NCBI GenBank assembly: GCA_905236595.1
Contig: CAJORE010000150.1
Coordinates: 1-10,455, forward strand
Origin: an uncultured Selenomonadaceae bacterium
GTDB lineage: Bacteria > Bacillota > Negativicutes > Selenomonadales > Selenomonadaceae
Direction of reading: 5' to 3'
Length of the DNA: 10,455 nt
Part shown: piece by piece, positions 1 through 7,173 of the stretch
Layout: the number at the start of each line of letters is the position of its first letter
How positions within the stretch are numbered: the stretch's first letter is position 1
The notes under the pieces: model-generated
Database searches by the model: none
The model's input: the letters and a program-made list of their open reading frames with translations, nothing else
What the model was told of the DNA's origin: nothing
Program-made: the position numbers and the translations under genes

Positions 1-157
1 AGTGCCAACCAGTGTAGGTTATGGTGCGGCTTTCGGTGGCGTGGCGGCGCTGCTGTCCATGCTGAACTCCTGCGCTTCCGGCGTATCCGTCGTCAATATC
101 GACAACGGCTTCGGTGCGGCGGTTGCGGCACACAAAATAATACACAGCCGTTTATAA
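1..157 (+). CDS. larB: LarB, C-terminal end (nickel-pincer nucleotide biosynthesis), partial
   Basis: The reading frame is open from base 2 and stops with TAA at 155-157; the 5' part lies outside the window. The visible 51 residues include [20 protein letters not shown] and the tail [13 protein letters not shown], which I recognise as the glycine-rich C-terminus of LarB, a relative of the PurE/NCAIR mutase fold. LarB carboxylates nicotinic acid adenine dinucleotide and hydrolyses its phosphoanhydride, giving pyridinium-3,5-biscarboxylic acid mononucleotide, the first step of the nickel-pincer cofactor of lactate racemase-type enzymes. The next gene, larC, begins 14 bases after the stop, the usual partnership and independent support for the call. 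Whether larE or a LarA-type enzyme lies upstream cannot be seen. Confidence 0.87.
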   Translation, partial: VPTSVGYGAAFGGVAALLSMLNSCASGVSVVNIDNGFGAAVAAHKIIHSRL

Positions 158-162
158 AGGTG
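156..162 (+). promoter_or_regulatory. Ribosome binding site of larC
   Basis: AAAGGTG overlaps the larB stop codon and stands 9 bases before the ATG at 172. An in-frame GTG at 160 lies inside this site, so the ATG at 172 is the better start; it also gives the family-typical N-terminus MKAIYLDCFSG. Confidence 0.6.
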
Positions 163-171
163 ATTACTTAT

Positions 172-1383
172 ATGAAAGCCATTTACTTGGATTGCTTCTC
201 CGGCATAAGCGGCAATATGCTCTTGGGGGCGTTTATTGATGCCGGGTTGCCGACGGCTTACCTTGAAGGCGAGTTAAACAAACTGCCCGTTGCCGATGAG
301 TTTTATTTGCAAATTGATGCGGTGAAAAAATGCGGCGTTGCGGCGACTTACTTGGACACGGTGCTGACCAAACCGTCCGTCGGCTCCGACGAACATCACC
401 GGCACCACTTTCATCGCCGCTATGCGGACATCGTTAACATGATTGCCGAATCGACGCTGAAAAACGACGTTAAGCGCACGGCAACGGCAATCTTCGGCGA
501 GCTGGCCAAAGCCGAAGGCAAAGTTCACGGCATTGCCGCCGAAGATGTCACCTTCCACGAGGTCGGCGCGACGGATTCCATTGTCGATATTGTGGGCGCG
601 GCCATCGCCATAGATTATTTTAGTATCGAGCGCGTTTTTGTCGGAAAAATAAACACCGGATCGGGGTTTGTGGAATGTGCTCACGGAACCATGCCCGTGC
701 CGGCTCCGGCGACGGCGGAACTTTTGCGCGAACTGCCCCATTACGGCGCCGTTGCCGAAAATGAGCTCACCACCCCCACGGGAGCGGCAATATTAAAAGC
801 CCTTGCCGTCTACGCCGACAATCTCCCGGAAGATTTCACCGCCGAACGTATCGCTTACGGCGCCGGGACACGCGATTTGACGATGCCGAATGTCCTTCGG
901 CTCTATTTTGGCGAAGTAAAAAGCGGCGCCACCGTGAAATTATTTGTTGCCGAAGCGAACATTGACGATATGGATCCGCGGCTCTACGATTACGCGGCGG
1001 AAAAATTGTTTGCGGCCGGTGCTTTGGACGTGTGGACGGAAAGCATCGCCATGAAGAAAAACCGACCCGCTCAAAAATTATCCGTACTCTTTGCCGAAAA
1101 AGACAAAGATGCCGTTGCCGAAATAATTTTCACGGAAACGACCAGCATCGGTTTTCGGATTTTCCGCGTGGACGAACGGCCCGAAGCGGTGCGCCACATC
1201 GCCAAAGTCACCACCAAATACGGTGACGTGGCTTGCAAGGTGAGCGCGTACAAGGGAAAGATTGTCTCCGTCTCCGCCGAGTATGACGAATGTAGGGCGG
1301 CCGCCGAAAAAAGCGGCACACCGCTTAAAGAGATCGCTCGCGAGGCAGTCGCCGTAATGACAAGCCGCTTGGGCGACGAATAA
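172..1383 (+). CDS. larC: LarC, nickel insertion protein for the nickel-pincer cofactor, full length
   Basis: LarC inserts nickel into pyridinium-3,5-bisthiocarboxylic acid mononucleotide in a CTP-dependent reaction, the last step after LarB and LarE. The 403-residue product has the family N-terminus LDCFSGISGNM (residues 6-16), a histidine-rich stretch at 75-81 (HHRHHFH) that could bind metal, the conserved FHEVGATDSIVDIVG (128-142), a TPTGAAIL segment, and EANIDDMD (261-268) opening the C-terminal half. In Lactiplantibacillus plantarum larC is two frames joined by programmed frameshifting; here both halves are one uninterrupted frame. It directly follows larB, with the ribosome site on the larB stop. 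mltG begins 21 bases after its stop. Only the family is certain: which enzyme uses the cofactor here is unknown, as no larA is in the window. Confidence 0.95.
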   Translation: MKAIYLDCFSGISGNMLLGAFIDAGLPTAYLEGELNKLPVADEFYLQIDAVKKCGVAATYLDTVLTKPSVGSDEHHRHHFHRRYADIVNMIAESTLKNDVKRTATAIFGELAKAEGKVHGIAAEDVTFHEVGATDSIVDIVGAAIAIDYFSIERVFVGKINTGSGFVECAHGTMPVPAPATAELLRELPHYGAVAENELTTPTGAAILKALAVYADNLPEDFTAERIAYGAGTRDLTMPNVLRLYFGEVKSGATVKLFVAEANIDDMDPRLYDYAAEKLFAAGALDVWTESIAMKKNRPAQKLSVLFAEKDKDAVAEIIFTETTSIGFRIFRVDERPEAVRHIAKVTTKYGDVACKVSAYKGKIVSVSAEYDECRAAAEKSGTPLKEIAREAVAVMTSRLGDE

Positions 1384-1404
1384 TTTTTTTGCGAAAGAAC
1401 GGGT

Positions 1405-2445
1405 GTGAATCCTTTGCTCGATATAATCGGCCAATGGCGCGAAAAATACGGTGCTAAACCGCTGATTGCCGCCGTTATTCTTCTGTTCGTCGCGTCGGTC
1501 ATTTTAGGCAACACCATATTTTCTTCACTGACCAAAAAAGATCTTCCGCCCGACATGACGATTTATGTCAAAGTTACTCCCGGCATGAACGCCAGCGACA
1601 TCGGCACCGTTTTGGCGCAACACGGCATTATCGACAGCCGCTTGACATTTTGGGCAAAGGCGAAACTAAGCGGCAACGAAAGCAAGTTCAAAACCGGCAA
1701 CTACGCCTTTACGCCCGGCATGGACATTGACGAAGTATTGCAGAAACTCGCCGAAGGCACGATTGATTATTTTAAGTTCACCATCCCCGAAGGCTTTTCC
1801 GTCAAAGATATTGCCGTGCGTCTTGGCAAAGAAGGCATTGTCGACGAAAAGAAATTCTTGAGCCTTGCCGAAAATTATTACCCCTATTCGTATATTGACG
1901 AAAACGACGACGCTTTCTTTGGCGCCGAAGGTTTTCTGTTTCCCGACACTTATGTCGTCGATACCGACGCCAAAACGGAAGATATAATGGCAGTCATGGC
2001 GCAGAATCTTGACAATCGTCTGACGGCCGATATGCGTGACAAAGCCGCCGACATGAATTTAAGCATCTACGAACTAATCACGTTGGCCTCCCTTGTCGAA
2101 AAAGAGGCGCGCTACGACGAAGACCGTCCCATAATTGCGCAGGTGTTCTTAAAGCGCCTCGAAATAAATATGCCGCTCCAATCCGATGCGACGTTGCAAT
2201 ATCTAATGGACGCCCCCAAAGAAGACGTGAGCATCGCCGACACAAAAATCACTTCGCCGTACAATACTTACCAAAATGCCGGGCTTCCCCCCGGCCCCAT
2301 CGCCAACCCCGGCATGGCCGCCATCGAAGCTGTGCTTAATCCCGCCGATACCGATTACCTGTATTTCGTTGCCGACCGCGACGGCCATAATCACTACGCC
2401 TACACCTACGACGAACATTTGGCGCTGGTGGACGAGGTGCGCTGA
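1405..2445 (+). CDS. mltG: Endolytic murein transglycosylase MltG (YceG-like)
   Basis: MltG is a membrane-anchored lytic transglycosylase that cleaves nascent peptidoglycan strands and sets glycan length. The 346-residue product has a short cytoplasmic N-terminus, one membrane segment at about residues 19-37 (PLIAAVILLFVASVILGN), then an extracytoplasmic region: a LysM-like part (IYVKVTPGMNASDIGTVL and the following TIPEGFSVKDIAVRL) and the YceG catalytic domain. The signature LASLVEKEARYDEDRP carries the Glu pair at about 232 and 234, matching the segment with the catalytic Glu of E. coli MltG, followed by VFLKRLEINMPLQSDATLQY and YNTYQNAGLPPGPIANPG. The start is GTG with only a weak ribosome site (GAAAG, far upstream), but it gives a sensible anchor. 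A U32 gene follows one base after the stop; in Bacillus the homologue yrrL also sits near U32 genes (yrrN, yrrO). Confidence 0.95.
   Translation: MNPLLDIIGQWREKYGAKPLIAAVILLFVASVILGNTIFSSLTKKDLPPDMTIYVKVTPGMNASDIGTVLAQHGIIDSRLTFWAKAKLSGNESKFKTGNYAFTPGMDIDEVLQKLAEGTIDYFKFTIPEGFSVKDIAVRLGKEGIVDEKKFLSLAENYYPYSYIDENDDAFFGAEGFLFPDTYVVDTDAKTEDIMAVMAQNLDNRLTADMRDKAADMNLSIYELITLASLVEKEARYDEDRPIIAQVFLKRLEINMPLQSDATLQYLMDAPKEDVSIADTKITSPYNTYQNAGLPPGPIANPGMAAIEAVLNPADTDYLYFVADRDGHNHYAYTYDEHLALVDEVR
2434..2439 (+). promoter_or_regulatory. Ribosome binding site of the U32 gene, inside mltG
   Basis: GAGGTG lies in the last codons of mltG, 7 bases before the ATG at 2447. It decides the start: the frame stays open upstream to 2276, but only the ATG gives the family N-terminus MELLAPAGNFEKL. 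The arrangement suggests translational coupling to mltG. Confidence 0.65.
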
Positions 2446-2446
2446 T

Positions 2447-3670
2447 ATGGAACTTTTGGCGCCGGCGGGAAATTTTGAGAAGTTGCGCTTTGCCTTGGCG
2501 TACGGAGCGGACGCCGTGTATGTCGGCGGCAAGGATTTCGGCCTGCGTTCGTTTGCGGGGAACTTCACCGCCGACGAATTGGCGACAGCGGTGCGTTATA
2601 CTCATGAACGCGGCAAAAAAATTTACGTCACGGTCAACGTTTATCCCCGCGACGAGGAATTTGCCCGCCTTGCCGAATATTTGCGATTTTTGGCGCAAAT
2701 TGAAGTTGATGCCGTTTTGGTTGCCGATTTGGGCGTACTCATGTTAGCCAAACAGGTGGCACCGCAACTTGTACTGCACATAAGCACACAAGCCAACACC
2801 GTGAACGCCGCCGCCGTGAATGTCTGGCAGAAAATGGGCGCCCGCCGCGTCGTTTTGGCGCGCGAACTCACCAAAGCGCAAATTGCCGCCCTCCGCCGTC
2901 AAACGACGGCGGAGCTTGAAGTTTTCGTACACGGTGCAATGTGCATGGCATATTCCGGGCGGTGCATGTTGTCGGCGTACATGACGGGGAGCGATGCCAA
3001 CCGGGGCGAATGTCGGCAACCGTGCCGCTGGAAATACGCTGTGACGGAAGAAACGCGTCCCGGCGAATTTTTTCCCATCGCCGAGGACGAGCACGGCACA
3101 TATATTTTTAATGCCAAAGATTTATGCTTGTTGCCGTTCATAAAAGATTTGTTTGCCTGCGGCGTCGATTCGCTAAAGATAGAAGGGCGCATGAAAACGG
3201 TGCATTATGCGGCAACGGTGACGAAGGTTTATCGCGAGGCTATTGATGCTTACGCCGCCGCTCCCGATAAGTTTGCCGTGACCCAAAGCCAATTTTGCGA
3301 GCTGGCCAAGGTTTCCCACCGACGGTACTGGGGCGGTTTTTTCGCGGGTGAAGACGCATCCGACGGACAAATTTTTTCGTCGTCGTCATATTCGCGCACG
3401 GCTGATTTTGTCGGCATCGTAACGGATTACAACGCGGCGACGAAAACGGCCACCATCGAACAGCGCGGCAAATTCGGCGTCGGTCAGACGGCGGAAGTGC
3501 TGATGCCCGTCGGCTCCAACATTCCTTTGCCAATCACCGCGATGTTTGACGAACAAGGGCAGGCGATAACCGCCGCGCCCCACGCCCGGCAAATCGTAAA
3601 AATACCGAGTGCCGCGCCGCTTTTGCCCATGAGTATAATACGCATTTTGCATGACAACGGCACCGCCTGA
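2447..3670 (+). CDS. trhP: U32 family Fe-S protein, probably tRNA uridine hydroxylation protein TrhP
   Basis: The product has 407 residues. It opens with ELLAPAGNFEKL and YGADAVYVGGKDFGLRSFAG, the TIM-barrel start typical of U32 'peptidases'. The family signature follows: VFVHGAMCMAYSGRC, then SDANRGECRQPCRWKY, with Cys166, Cys173, Cys189 and Cys193 as likely [4Fe-4S] ligands. A C-terminal beta-rich part (about 325-407) includes FVGIVTDYN and GKFGVGQTAEVLMPVG. Characterised U32 proteins are not general proteases: TrhP/YegQ and Bacillus YrrN/YrrO make 5-hydroxyuridine at tRNA position 34 using prephenate, RlhA hydroxylates 23S rRNA, and UbiU/UbiV act in ubiquinone synthesis. The length, C-terminal domain and position behind mltG favour the YrrO/TrhP branch; this substrate assignment is inference. 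A single U32 gene is present, whereas Bacillus has two in tandem. A GC-rich 10-base inverted repeat lies inside the gene at 2891-2914. Confidence 0.88.
   Translation: MELLAPAGNFEKLRFALAYGADAVYVGGKDFGLRSFAGNFTADELATAVRYTHERGKKIYVTVNVYPRDEEFARLAEYLRFLAQIEVDAVLVADLGVLMLAKQVAPQLVLHISTQANTVNAAAVNVWQKMGARRVVLARELTKAQIAALRRQTTAELEVFVHGAMCMAYSGRCMLSAYMTGSDANRGECRQPCRWKYAVTEETRPGEFFPIAEDEHGTYIFNAKDLCLLPFIKDLFACGVDSLKIEGRMKTVHYAATVTKVYREAIDAYAAAPDKFAVTQSQFCELAKVSHRRYWGGFFAGEDASDGQIFSSSSYSRTADFVGIVTDYNAATKTATIEQRGKFGVGQTAEVLMPVGSNIPLPITAMFDEQGQAITAAPHARQIVKIPSAAPLLPMSIIRILHDNGTA
2891..2914 (+). repeat. Perfect 10-base inverted repeat inside the U32 gene
   Basis: CTCCGCCGTC (2891-2900) and GACGGCGGAG (2905-2914) are exact reverse complements around the 4-base loop AAAC. 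The stem is strong in RNA, but no T-run follows and it lies within coding sequence, about 35 bases before the first cluster cysteine codon. It may be only a by-product of codon choice. Confidence 0.6.
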
Positions 3671-3685
3671 CGGGAGGGACTGTTT

Positions 3686-4606
3686 ATGGATTATGAAACA
3701 CAAAAGGAAATAAATCGCCTTACCGCCCGCATCGGTCAGTTGGAGATGGAGCTTGATGCGCAACAAAAGCACAACCGCGCTTTGAACGCCCGCTTTAACG
3801 AACGGCTTGCCGACATCGAAAAACTTATCGAAAGCGGCGCCTTAAAGGGCGAAAAAAACAAAAGCGAGAAAAAGAAAAAGCGTGACAAGGGCGAAGTTGC
3901 CGAATGGCAGGATTCGGACTACGCCCCCGGCAAAATCTCCGCCCCCGTTTTTGAACATATTACGGCGGGAAGCATCGTTTCTTCCAATAAAAAGCGCGGC
4001 AAGATGCAACAGTTTACGCCGTTGGCCTTGGGCGATATGCCCCGTCCCGACGATGAAGTCGTCCCGCTTATCAGCGTCCAAAAACGCGAACCGAAGAAGA
4101 GCGGCTTGAAGCCTCCCTTCTTCGCCGCCGTACAGCCGACCGGCCAACAGGGTATGCCGAACGTCGCGCCGCAACCTCGTAACGCCGTTTCAAAGCCCGC
4201 CCCCCGCGAAAAATCGTTTGCGGAACAATTTAACGACGTGGGAGCAAACGAAGGCATGGGCGGCGCGGAATTTGCCGCAAAATTTAATTTGCGGGCGTTT
4301 TCCTGCGCCAATATCGGCGTAAGGATAAATCGACCGGAAGCGGCGCCGATTTTCACCGACGCCCCGGCAACGGAGCGCGGCGATTTTTGGGCAAAGCCCC
4401 TAAAGGGCGAGCAATACGCCGTGATGCCGAATCCTATGCTTATGTATGACGAAAATCGTCACCGTGCGGGAGGTTTGGTCGATGCTTTTTCCTCCAATTA
4501 TCGCGGCGGAACGTTCAGCCGCATCCGGCTCGTGCGTCCGGCCATTTTCGCCGCCGAAGGATATGTGTGGAAAATAGTGAGCCGCGGCGAAATAAAAGTC
4601 GGTTGA
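3686..4606 (+). CDS. Hypothetical protein: coiled coil, Lys-rich linker and conserved-looking C-terminal domain
   Basis: I do not recognise this 306-residue protein. The ATG is well supported by GGGAGG at 3672-3677, 8 bases upstream. No signal peptide or membrane segment is visible, so it is probably cytoplasmic. Parts in order: a charged heptad-like helix at about 5-49 (EINRLTARIGQLEMELDAQQ onward), probably a coiled coil; a lysine-rich stretch at 54-68 with KKKK at 62-65; a Pro/Lys/Gln-rich, probably disordered linker at about 71-176; and a compact aromatic- and glycine-rich domain at 177-306. That last domain includes FAEQFNDVG, FSCANIGVRINRP, GDFWAKPLKGEQYAVMPNP, AGGLVDAFSSNYRGGTFSRI and ends RPAIFAAEGYVWKIVSRGEI. 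The mix of motifs looks like a real conserved domain rather than random sequence. It lies 15 bases after the U32 gene and 43 before acyP, so co-transcription is likely, but the neighbours give no firm hint of function. Confidence 0.85.
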   Translation: MDYETQKEINRLTARIGQLEMELDAQQKHNRALNARFNERLADIEKLIESGALKGEKNKSEKKKKRDKGEVAEWQDSDYAPGKISAPVFEHITAGSIVSSNKKRGKMQQFTPLALGDMPRPDDEVVPLISVQKREPKKSGLKPPFFAAVQPTGQQGMPNVAPQPRNAVSKPAPREKSFAEQFNDVGANEGMGGAEFAAKFNLRAFSCANIGVRINRPEAAPIFTDAPATERGDFWAKPLKGEQYAVMPNPMLMYDENRHRAGGLVDAFSSNYRGGTFSRIRLVRPAIFAAEGYVWKIVSRGEIKVG

Positions 4607-4649
4607 GTTTTAAGCATACGCCGTCGGCATTGAGAAAGGAGCAATCATC

Positions 4650-4934
4650 ATGGGAGAAGTAGTGCGATATTTTTGTCGCGCCCACGGCCGCGTGCAGGGC
4701 GTCGGCTTTCGTTTTTTTGTCCAGCAAACCGCCAAAGAGATGGGGCTTACTGGTTGGGTGAAAAATATGCCCGACGGCACGGTGACCATGGAAGTGCAAG
4801 GGGACATTGAGGAAATCGACGCCTTCGCCAAACGCATCAAAAAAGGCGGCGGCTTTATCCGCGTCGATCGCTTGGATATGGAGACGGCGGACAGCGTTCT
4901 TTTGGACGACCAAGATTTTGTCGTGGCATACTAA
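4650..4934 (+). CDS. acyP: Acylphosphatase
   Basis: Acylphosphatase hydrolyses the carboxyl-phosphate bond of acyl phosphates such as acetyl phosphate or carbamoyl phosphate. The 94-residue length is standard for this small cytosolic enzyme. The signature is complete: GRVQGVGFRFFV (13-24) with the phosphate-binding loop and catalytic Arg21, then GWVKNMPDGTV (35-45) with catalytic Asn39, and VQGDIEEIDAF (49-59) in the second half. The start is supported by AAAGGAG at 4635-4641, 8 bases upstream. It is followed 9 bases later by aroQ, so the two are probably co-transcribed, although no functional link is established. Nothing is missing or unusual. Confidence 0.96.
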   Translation: MGEVVRYFCRAHGRVQGVGFRFFVQQTAKEMGLTGWVKNMPDGTVTMEVQGDIEEIDAFAKRIKKGGGFIRVDRLDMETADSVLLDDQDFVVAY

Positions 4935-4943
4935 GGACTTATT

Positions 4944-5390
4944 ATGACTAAGAAAATTCTGGTATTGAACGGCCCGAATCTCAACCTGTTGGGCAAACGC
5001 GAACCGCAGATTTACGGTACGCTTACTTTGGAAATGATTAACGCACAGATGCGTGATTTTGCCGATTTGTCGGGCATGGAGCTTGATTTTTTGCAAAGCA
5101 ACCACGAAGGCAAATTGATTGATGCCATTCAAGAAGCCGACGGCAAATATGATTTTATCATCTTAAACGCCGCCGCCTTTACCCATTACAGCATTGCCAT
5201 TCGCGATGCCATTGCCGCCATAAGCGTTCCGGTCATTGAGGTGCATTTGTCAAATATCCACGCTCGTGACGATTTCCGTCATCAATCGGTAATCGCCCCC
5301 GTCGTCATGGGGCAAATTTCCGGTTTTGGCGCCGAAAGCTACTTAGCGGCGCTCAACATCGTCTATCTTAAATTGGGTGGCAACCGATGA
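4944..5390 (+). CDS. aroQ: 3-dehydroquinate dehydratase, type II
   Basis: Type II dehydroquinase converts 3-dehydroquinate to 3-dehydroshikimate, the third step of the shikimate pathway, as a cytosolic dodecamer. The 148-residue product begins with LVLNGPNLNLLGKREPQIYG, containing Arg19 and the catalytic Tyr24 of the mobile lid. It continues with QSNHEGKLIDAI, LNAAAFTHYSIAIRDA with Asn75, and VIEVHLSNIHARDDFR with Glu99, His101 and Arg108; the numbering coincides with that of the Mycobacterium tuberculosis enzyme. NAAAFTHYS stands where NPGAYTHTS is common, a conservative variation. AAGGA at 4933-4937 overlaps the acyP stop and is the ribosome site. The stop overlaps the M24 peptidase start (ATGA at 5387-5390), the same pairing as yqhS-yqhT in B. 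subtilis. Confidence 0.97.
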   Translation: MTKKILVLNGPNLNLLGKREPQIYGTLTLEMINAQMRDFADLSGMELDFLQSNHEGKLIDAIQEADGKYDFIILNAAAFTHYSIAIRDAIAAISVPVIEVHLSNIHARDDFRHQSVIAPVVMGQISGFGAESYLAALNIVYLKLGGNR

Positions 5391-6448
5391 ATAAGCGTCT
5401 AAACAAATTACGCGCTTTTTTGACGGCGAAAAACATTGATTCCATCGTCGTTGCCAAAACGGAAAACGTCCGCTACATCAGCGGTTTTACCGGTGATTCG
5501 GCGACACTTGTCATAACGGCCAAGCACGCTTTTTTGATAACCGACAGTCGCTACACCGAACAAGCGGCCGCCGAGGCGAACGGCTTTGTCATCGCCGAAC
5601 AAAAGGACGGCCTGCTGACCAAAACCGCCGAAACGTTGTCGGAGCTTTCCTGCCGCAAAGTCGGCTTTGAAGGCAATGCCGTCATTTTTGACGATTGGCG
5701 GATTTTGACGGCCAAAGCCAAAACGGCGGAATTTGTCCCCGTGAAAATAGATTCGTTGCGCGAAGCCAAAGACGAAGGCGAAATTGCCTTGATAAAGGAA
5801 GCTTGCGCCATTGCCGACGCCGCTTTTGCCGACGTCCTCAATTTTTTGCGTCCCGGCATAACGGAAAACGACGTGGCGGTGCATTTGGAATATTTCATGC
5901 GGCAAAAAGGCTCGGAACGTCCGGCGTTTACGACGATTGTCGCCTCCGGCGTTCGCGGCAGTATGCCCCACGCCACCGCCACAAACAAGTTGATTAAAAA
6001 CGGCGAATTTGTTACAATGGACTTTGGCGCTGTCTACGGCGGATATTGCTCGGACATAACCCGCACGGTTGTAGTGGGAAAGGCCGATGTCCGTCAAAAA
6101 GAAATTTATGCCGTGACGTTAAAAGCGCAGTTAGCGGGGCTTGCCGCGCTTAGTGCGGACAAGTCCGGCATCGAAGTCGATAAGGCGGCCAGAGATTCCA
6201 TGGGACAGTACGCCGCTTACTTCGGGCACAGCTTAGGACATGGCGTGGGACTTGAAATTCACGAGAACCCGCGTCTGTCGCAAAAAAGCAAATGCGAGCA
6301 TCTGCCGGTAAACGCCGTTGTCACCGTTGAACCGGGGATCTACATTCCCCAATGGGGCGGCGTGCGCATCGAAGATACCACGCACGTCACAGCGACGGGG
6401 TGCCGACGGCTTACCTTGTCACCAAAGGAGCTCATTGAAATTTGTTGA
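5387..6448 (+). CDS. M24 family metallopeptidase, Xaa-Pro aminopeptidase/dipeptidase type (YqhT-like)
   Basis: This enzyme removes residues next to proline in peptides, in the cytosol, with two divalent metal ions. The 353-residue product has an N-terminal creatinase-like domain (about 1-125, with NVRYISGFTGDSATLVIT and FLITDSRYTEQA) and a pita-bread catalytic domain. All five metal ligands are visible: Asp212 in VTMDFGAVYGGY, Asp223 in CSDITRTV, His285 in GHSLGHGVGLEIHE, Glu315 in TVEPGIYIP and Glu329 in GVRIEDTT. The start overlaps the aroQ stop by 4 bases, with GGGTGG 6 bases upstream, so translation is probably coupled. The position between aroQ and efp matches B. subtilis yqhT. Aminopeptidase P versus prolidase (PepQ) cannot be settled from sequence alone. 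Confidence 0.94.
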   Translation: MNKRLNKLRAFLTAKNIDSIVVAKTENVRYISGFTGDSATLVITAKHAFLITDSRYTEQAAAEANGFVIAEQKDGLLTKTAETLSELSCRKVGFEGNAVIFDDWRILTAKAKTAEFVPVKIDSLREAKDEGEIALIKEACAIADAAFADVLNFLRPGITENDVAVHLEYFMRQKGSERPAFTTIVASGVRGSMPHATATNKLIKNGEFVTMDFGAVYGGYCSDITRTVVVGKADVRQKEIYAVTLKAQLAGLAALSADKSGIEVDKAARDSMGQYAAYFGHSLGHGVGLEIHENPRLSQKSKCEHLPVNAVVTVEPGIYIPQWGGVRIEDTTHVTATGCRRLTLSPKELIEIC

Positions 6449-6507
6449 TTGTTCGTCGCGGCGAAAAAATGCCGTCGGCGCGATAAACCCATGAAGGAGA
6501 ATTTATT

Positions 6508-7065
6508 ATGATTTCAAGTACCGATTTTCGAACTGGCCTTACCATTGAAATTGACGGCGGAGCTTGGCAAGTGGTCGAGTTTCAGCACGTCAAACCCGGC
6601 AAAGGCGCCGCCTTTGTCCGCACGAAAATAAAAAATGTCGAAACGGGAGCCGTGGTCGAACGCACGTTTAACCCCAACGAAAAAATGCCGCCGGCGCACC
6701 TTGAGACGCGCCGTATGCAATACCTCTACGAATCCGACGGCAACTATACCTTCATGGATACGGAGACCTACGAGCAAACCGAGCTGACCAAAGAGCAACT
6801 TGGCGATGCGCTCAACTATCTTTTGGAGAACACCGAAGTCAACCTGCAAACTTTTAAGGGCAAGATTATCGGCATCAGCCTCCCCAACTCCGTCAATCTG
6901 AAAGTCACCGAATGTGAACCCGGCGTCAAAGGCAATACCGCTACCGGCGCCACCAAGCTTGCCACTTTGGAAACGGGCTATGTCGTGCGGGTGCCGCTTT
7001 TCATCAACGAAGGCGAAGTCCTCCGCATCGACACGCGTACCGGCAACTACATCGAACGGGCATAA
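6508..7065 (+). CDS. efp: Elongation factor P
   Basis: EF-P binds ribosomes stalled on polyproline stretches and promotes peptide bond formation. The 185-residue length and three-domain layout are standard: a KOW-like N-terminal domain (1-64) with [20 protein letters not shown], a central OB domain with [20 protein letters not shown], and a C-terminal OB domain with [19 protein letters not shown] and the conserved [20 protein letters not shown]. Lys32 sits at the loop tip that contacts the P-site tRNA; this lysine is modified in many bacteria (5-aminopentanol in Bacillus, beta-lysine on the equivalent residue in E. coli). No modification gene is in the window. The start is set by AAGGAG at 6494-6499. 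The 59-base gap before it shows no clear promoter, so it is probably expressed with the upstream peptidase. Confidence 0.98.
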   Translation: MISSTDFRTGLTIEIDGGAWQVVEFQHVKPGKGAAFVRTKIKNVETGAVVERTFNPNEKMPPAHLETRRMQYLYESDGNYTFMDTETYEQTELTKEQLGDALNYLLENTEVNLQTFKGKIIGISLPNSVNLKVTECEPGVKGNTATGATKLATLETGYVVRVPLFINEGEVLRIDTRTGNYIERA

Positions 7066-7120
7066 ATTTGACGGCTTGGCAGGATTTTGCGCCTTAAACG
7101 GCGAAGAAGTAGCGCATAGG

Positions 7121-7145
7121 TTAGGAACGGCAGGTTGTTTCCTAA
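7121..7145 (+). other. Small inverted repeat in the efp-asp23 gap
   Basis: TTAGGAA (7121-7127) and TTCCTAA (7139-7145) are exact reverse complements around 11 bases. No T-run follows on either strand, so it does not look like an intrinsic terminator. It could be an operator or a chance repeat. The rest of the 108-base gap (7066-7173) shows no convincing promoter to my eye. Confidence 0.3.
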
Positions 7146-7159
7146 AAAGTGTGAAATCA

Positions 7160-7165
7160 GGGAGG
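7160..7165 (+). promoter_or_regulatory. Ribosome binding site of the Asp23 gene
   Basis: GGGAGG stands 8 bases before the ATG at 7174. It selects that ATG over the in-frame TTG at 7135, which would add 13 residues without family resemblance. Confidence 0.65.
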
Positions 7166-7173
7166 CTTCAATC

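Noticed and set aside
2276..2446. Upstream extension of the U32 gene inside mltG
   Set aside because: The extra residues are proline- and threonine-rich out-of-frame mltG sequence; the ATG at 2447 has its own ribosome site and the family N-terminus.
4515..5132. Long - strand open frame spanning the gene boundaries around acyP and aroQ
   Set aside because: It covers two well-recognised + strand genes and their ribosome sites, and its product looks like no known protein.
5408..6097. Long open frame on the - strand opposite the M24 peptidase (229 codons)
   Set aside because: It mirrors a clearly real gene, resembles no family, and similar antisense frames occur opposite nearly every gene here, as expected from GCC/GAA-rich codon use.
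4620..6479. The 9-base near-palindrome GCCGTCGGC in two gaps (4620-4628 and 6471-6479)
   Set aside because: Closely similar words such as CCGTCGGC are frequent inside the genes, so two intergenic copies are within chance for this base composition; no longer shared sequence surrounds them.
7135..7173. Upstream TTG start for the Asp23 gene
   Set aside because: It lies before a good GGGAGG site and adds residues unlike the family.
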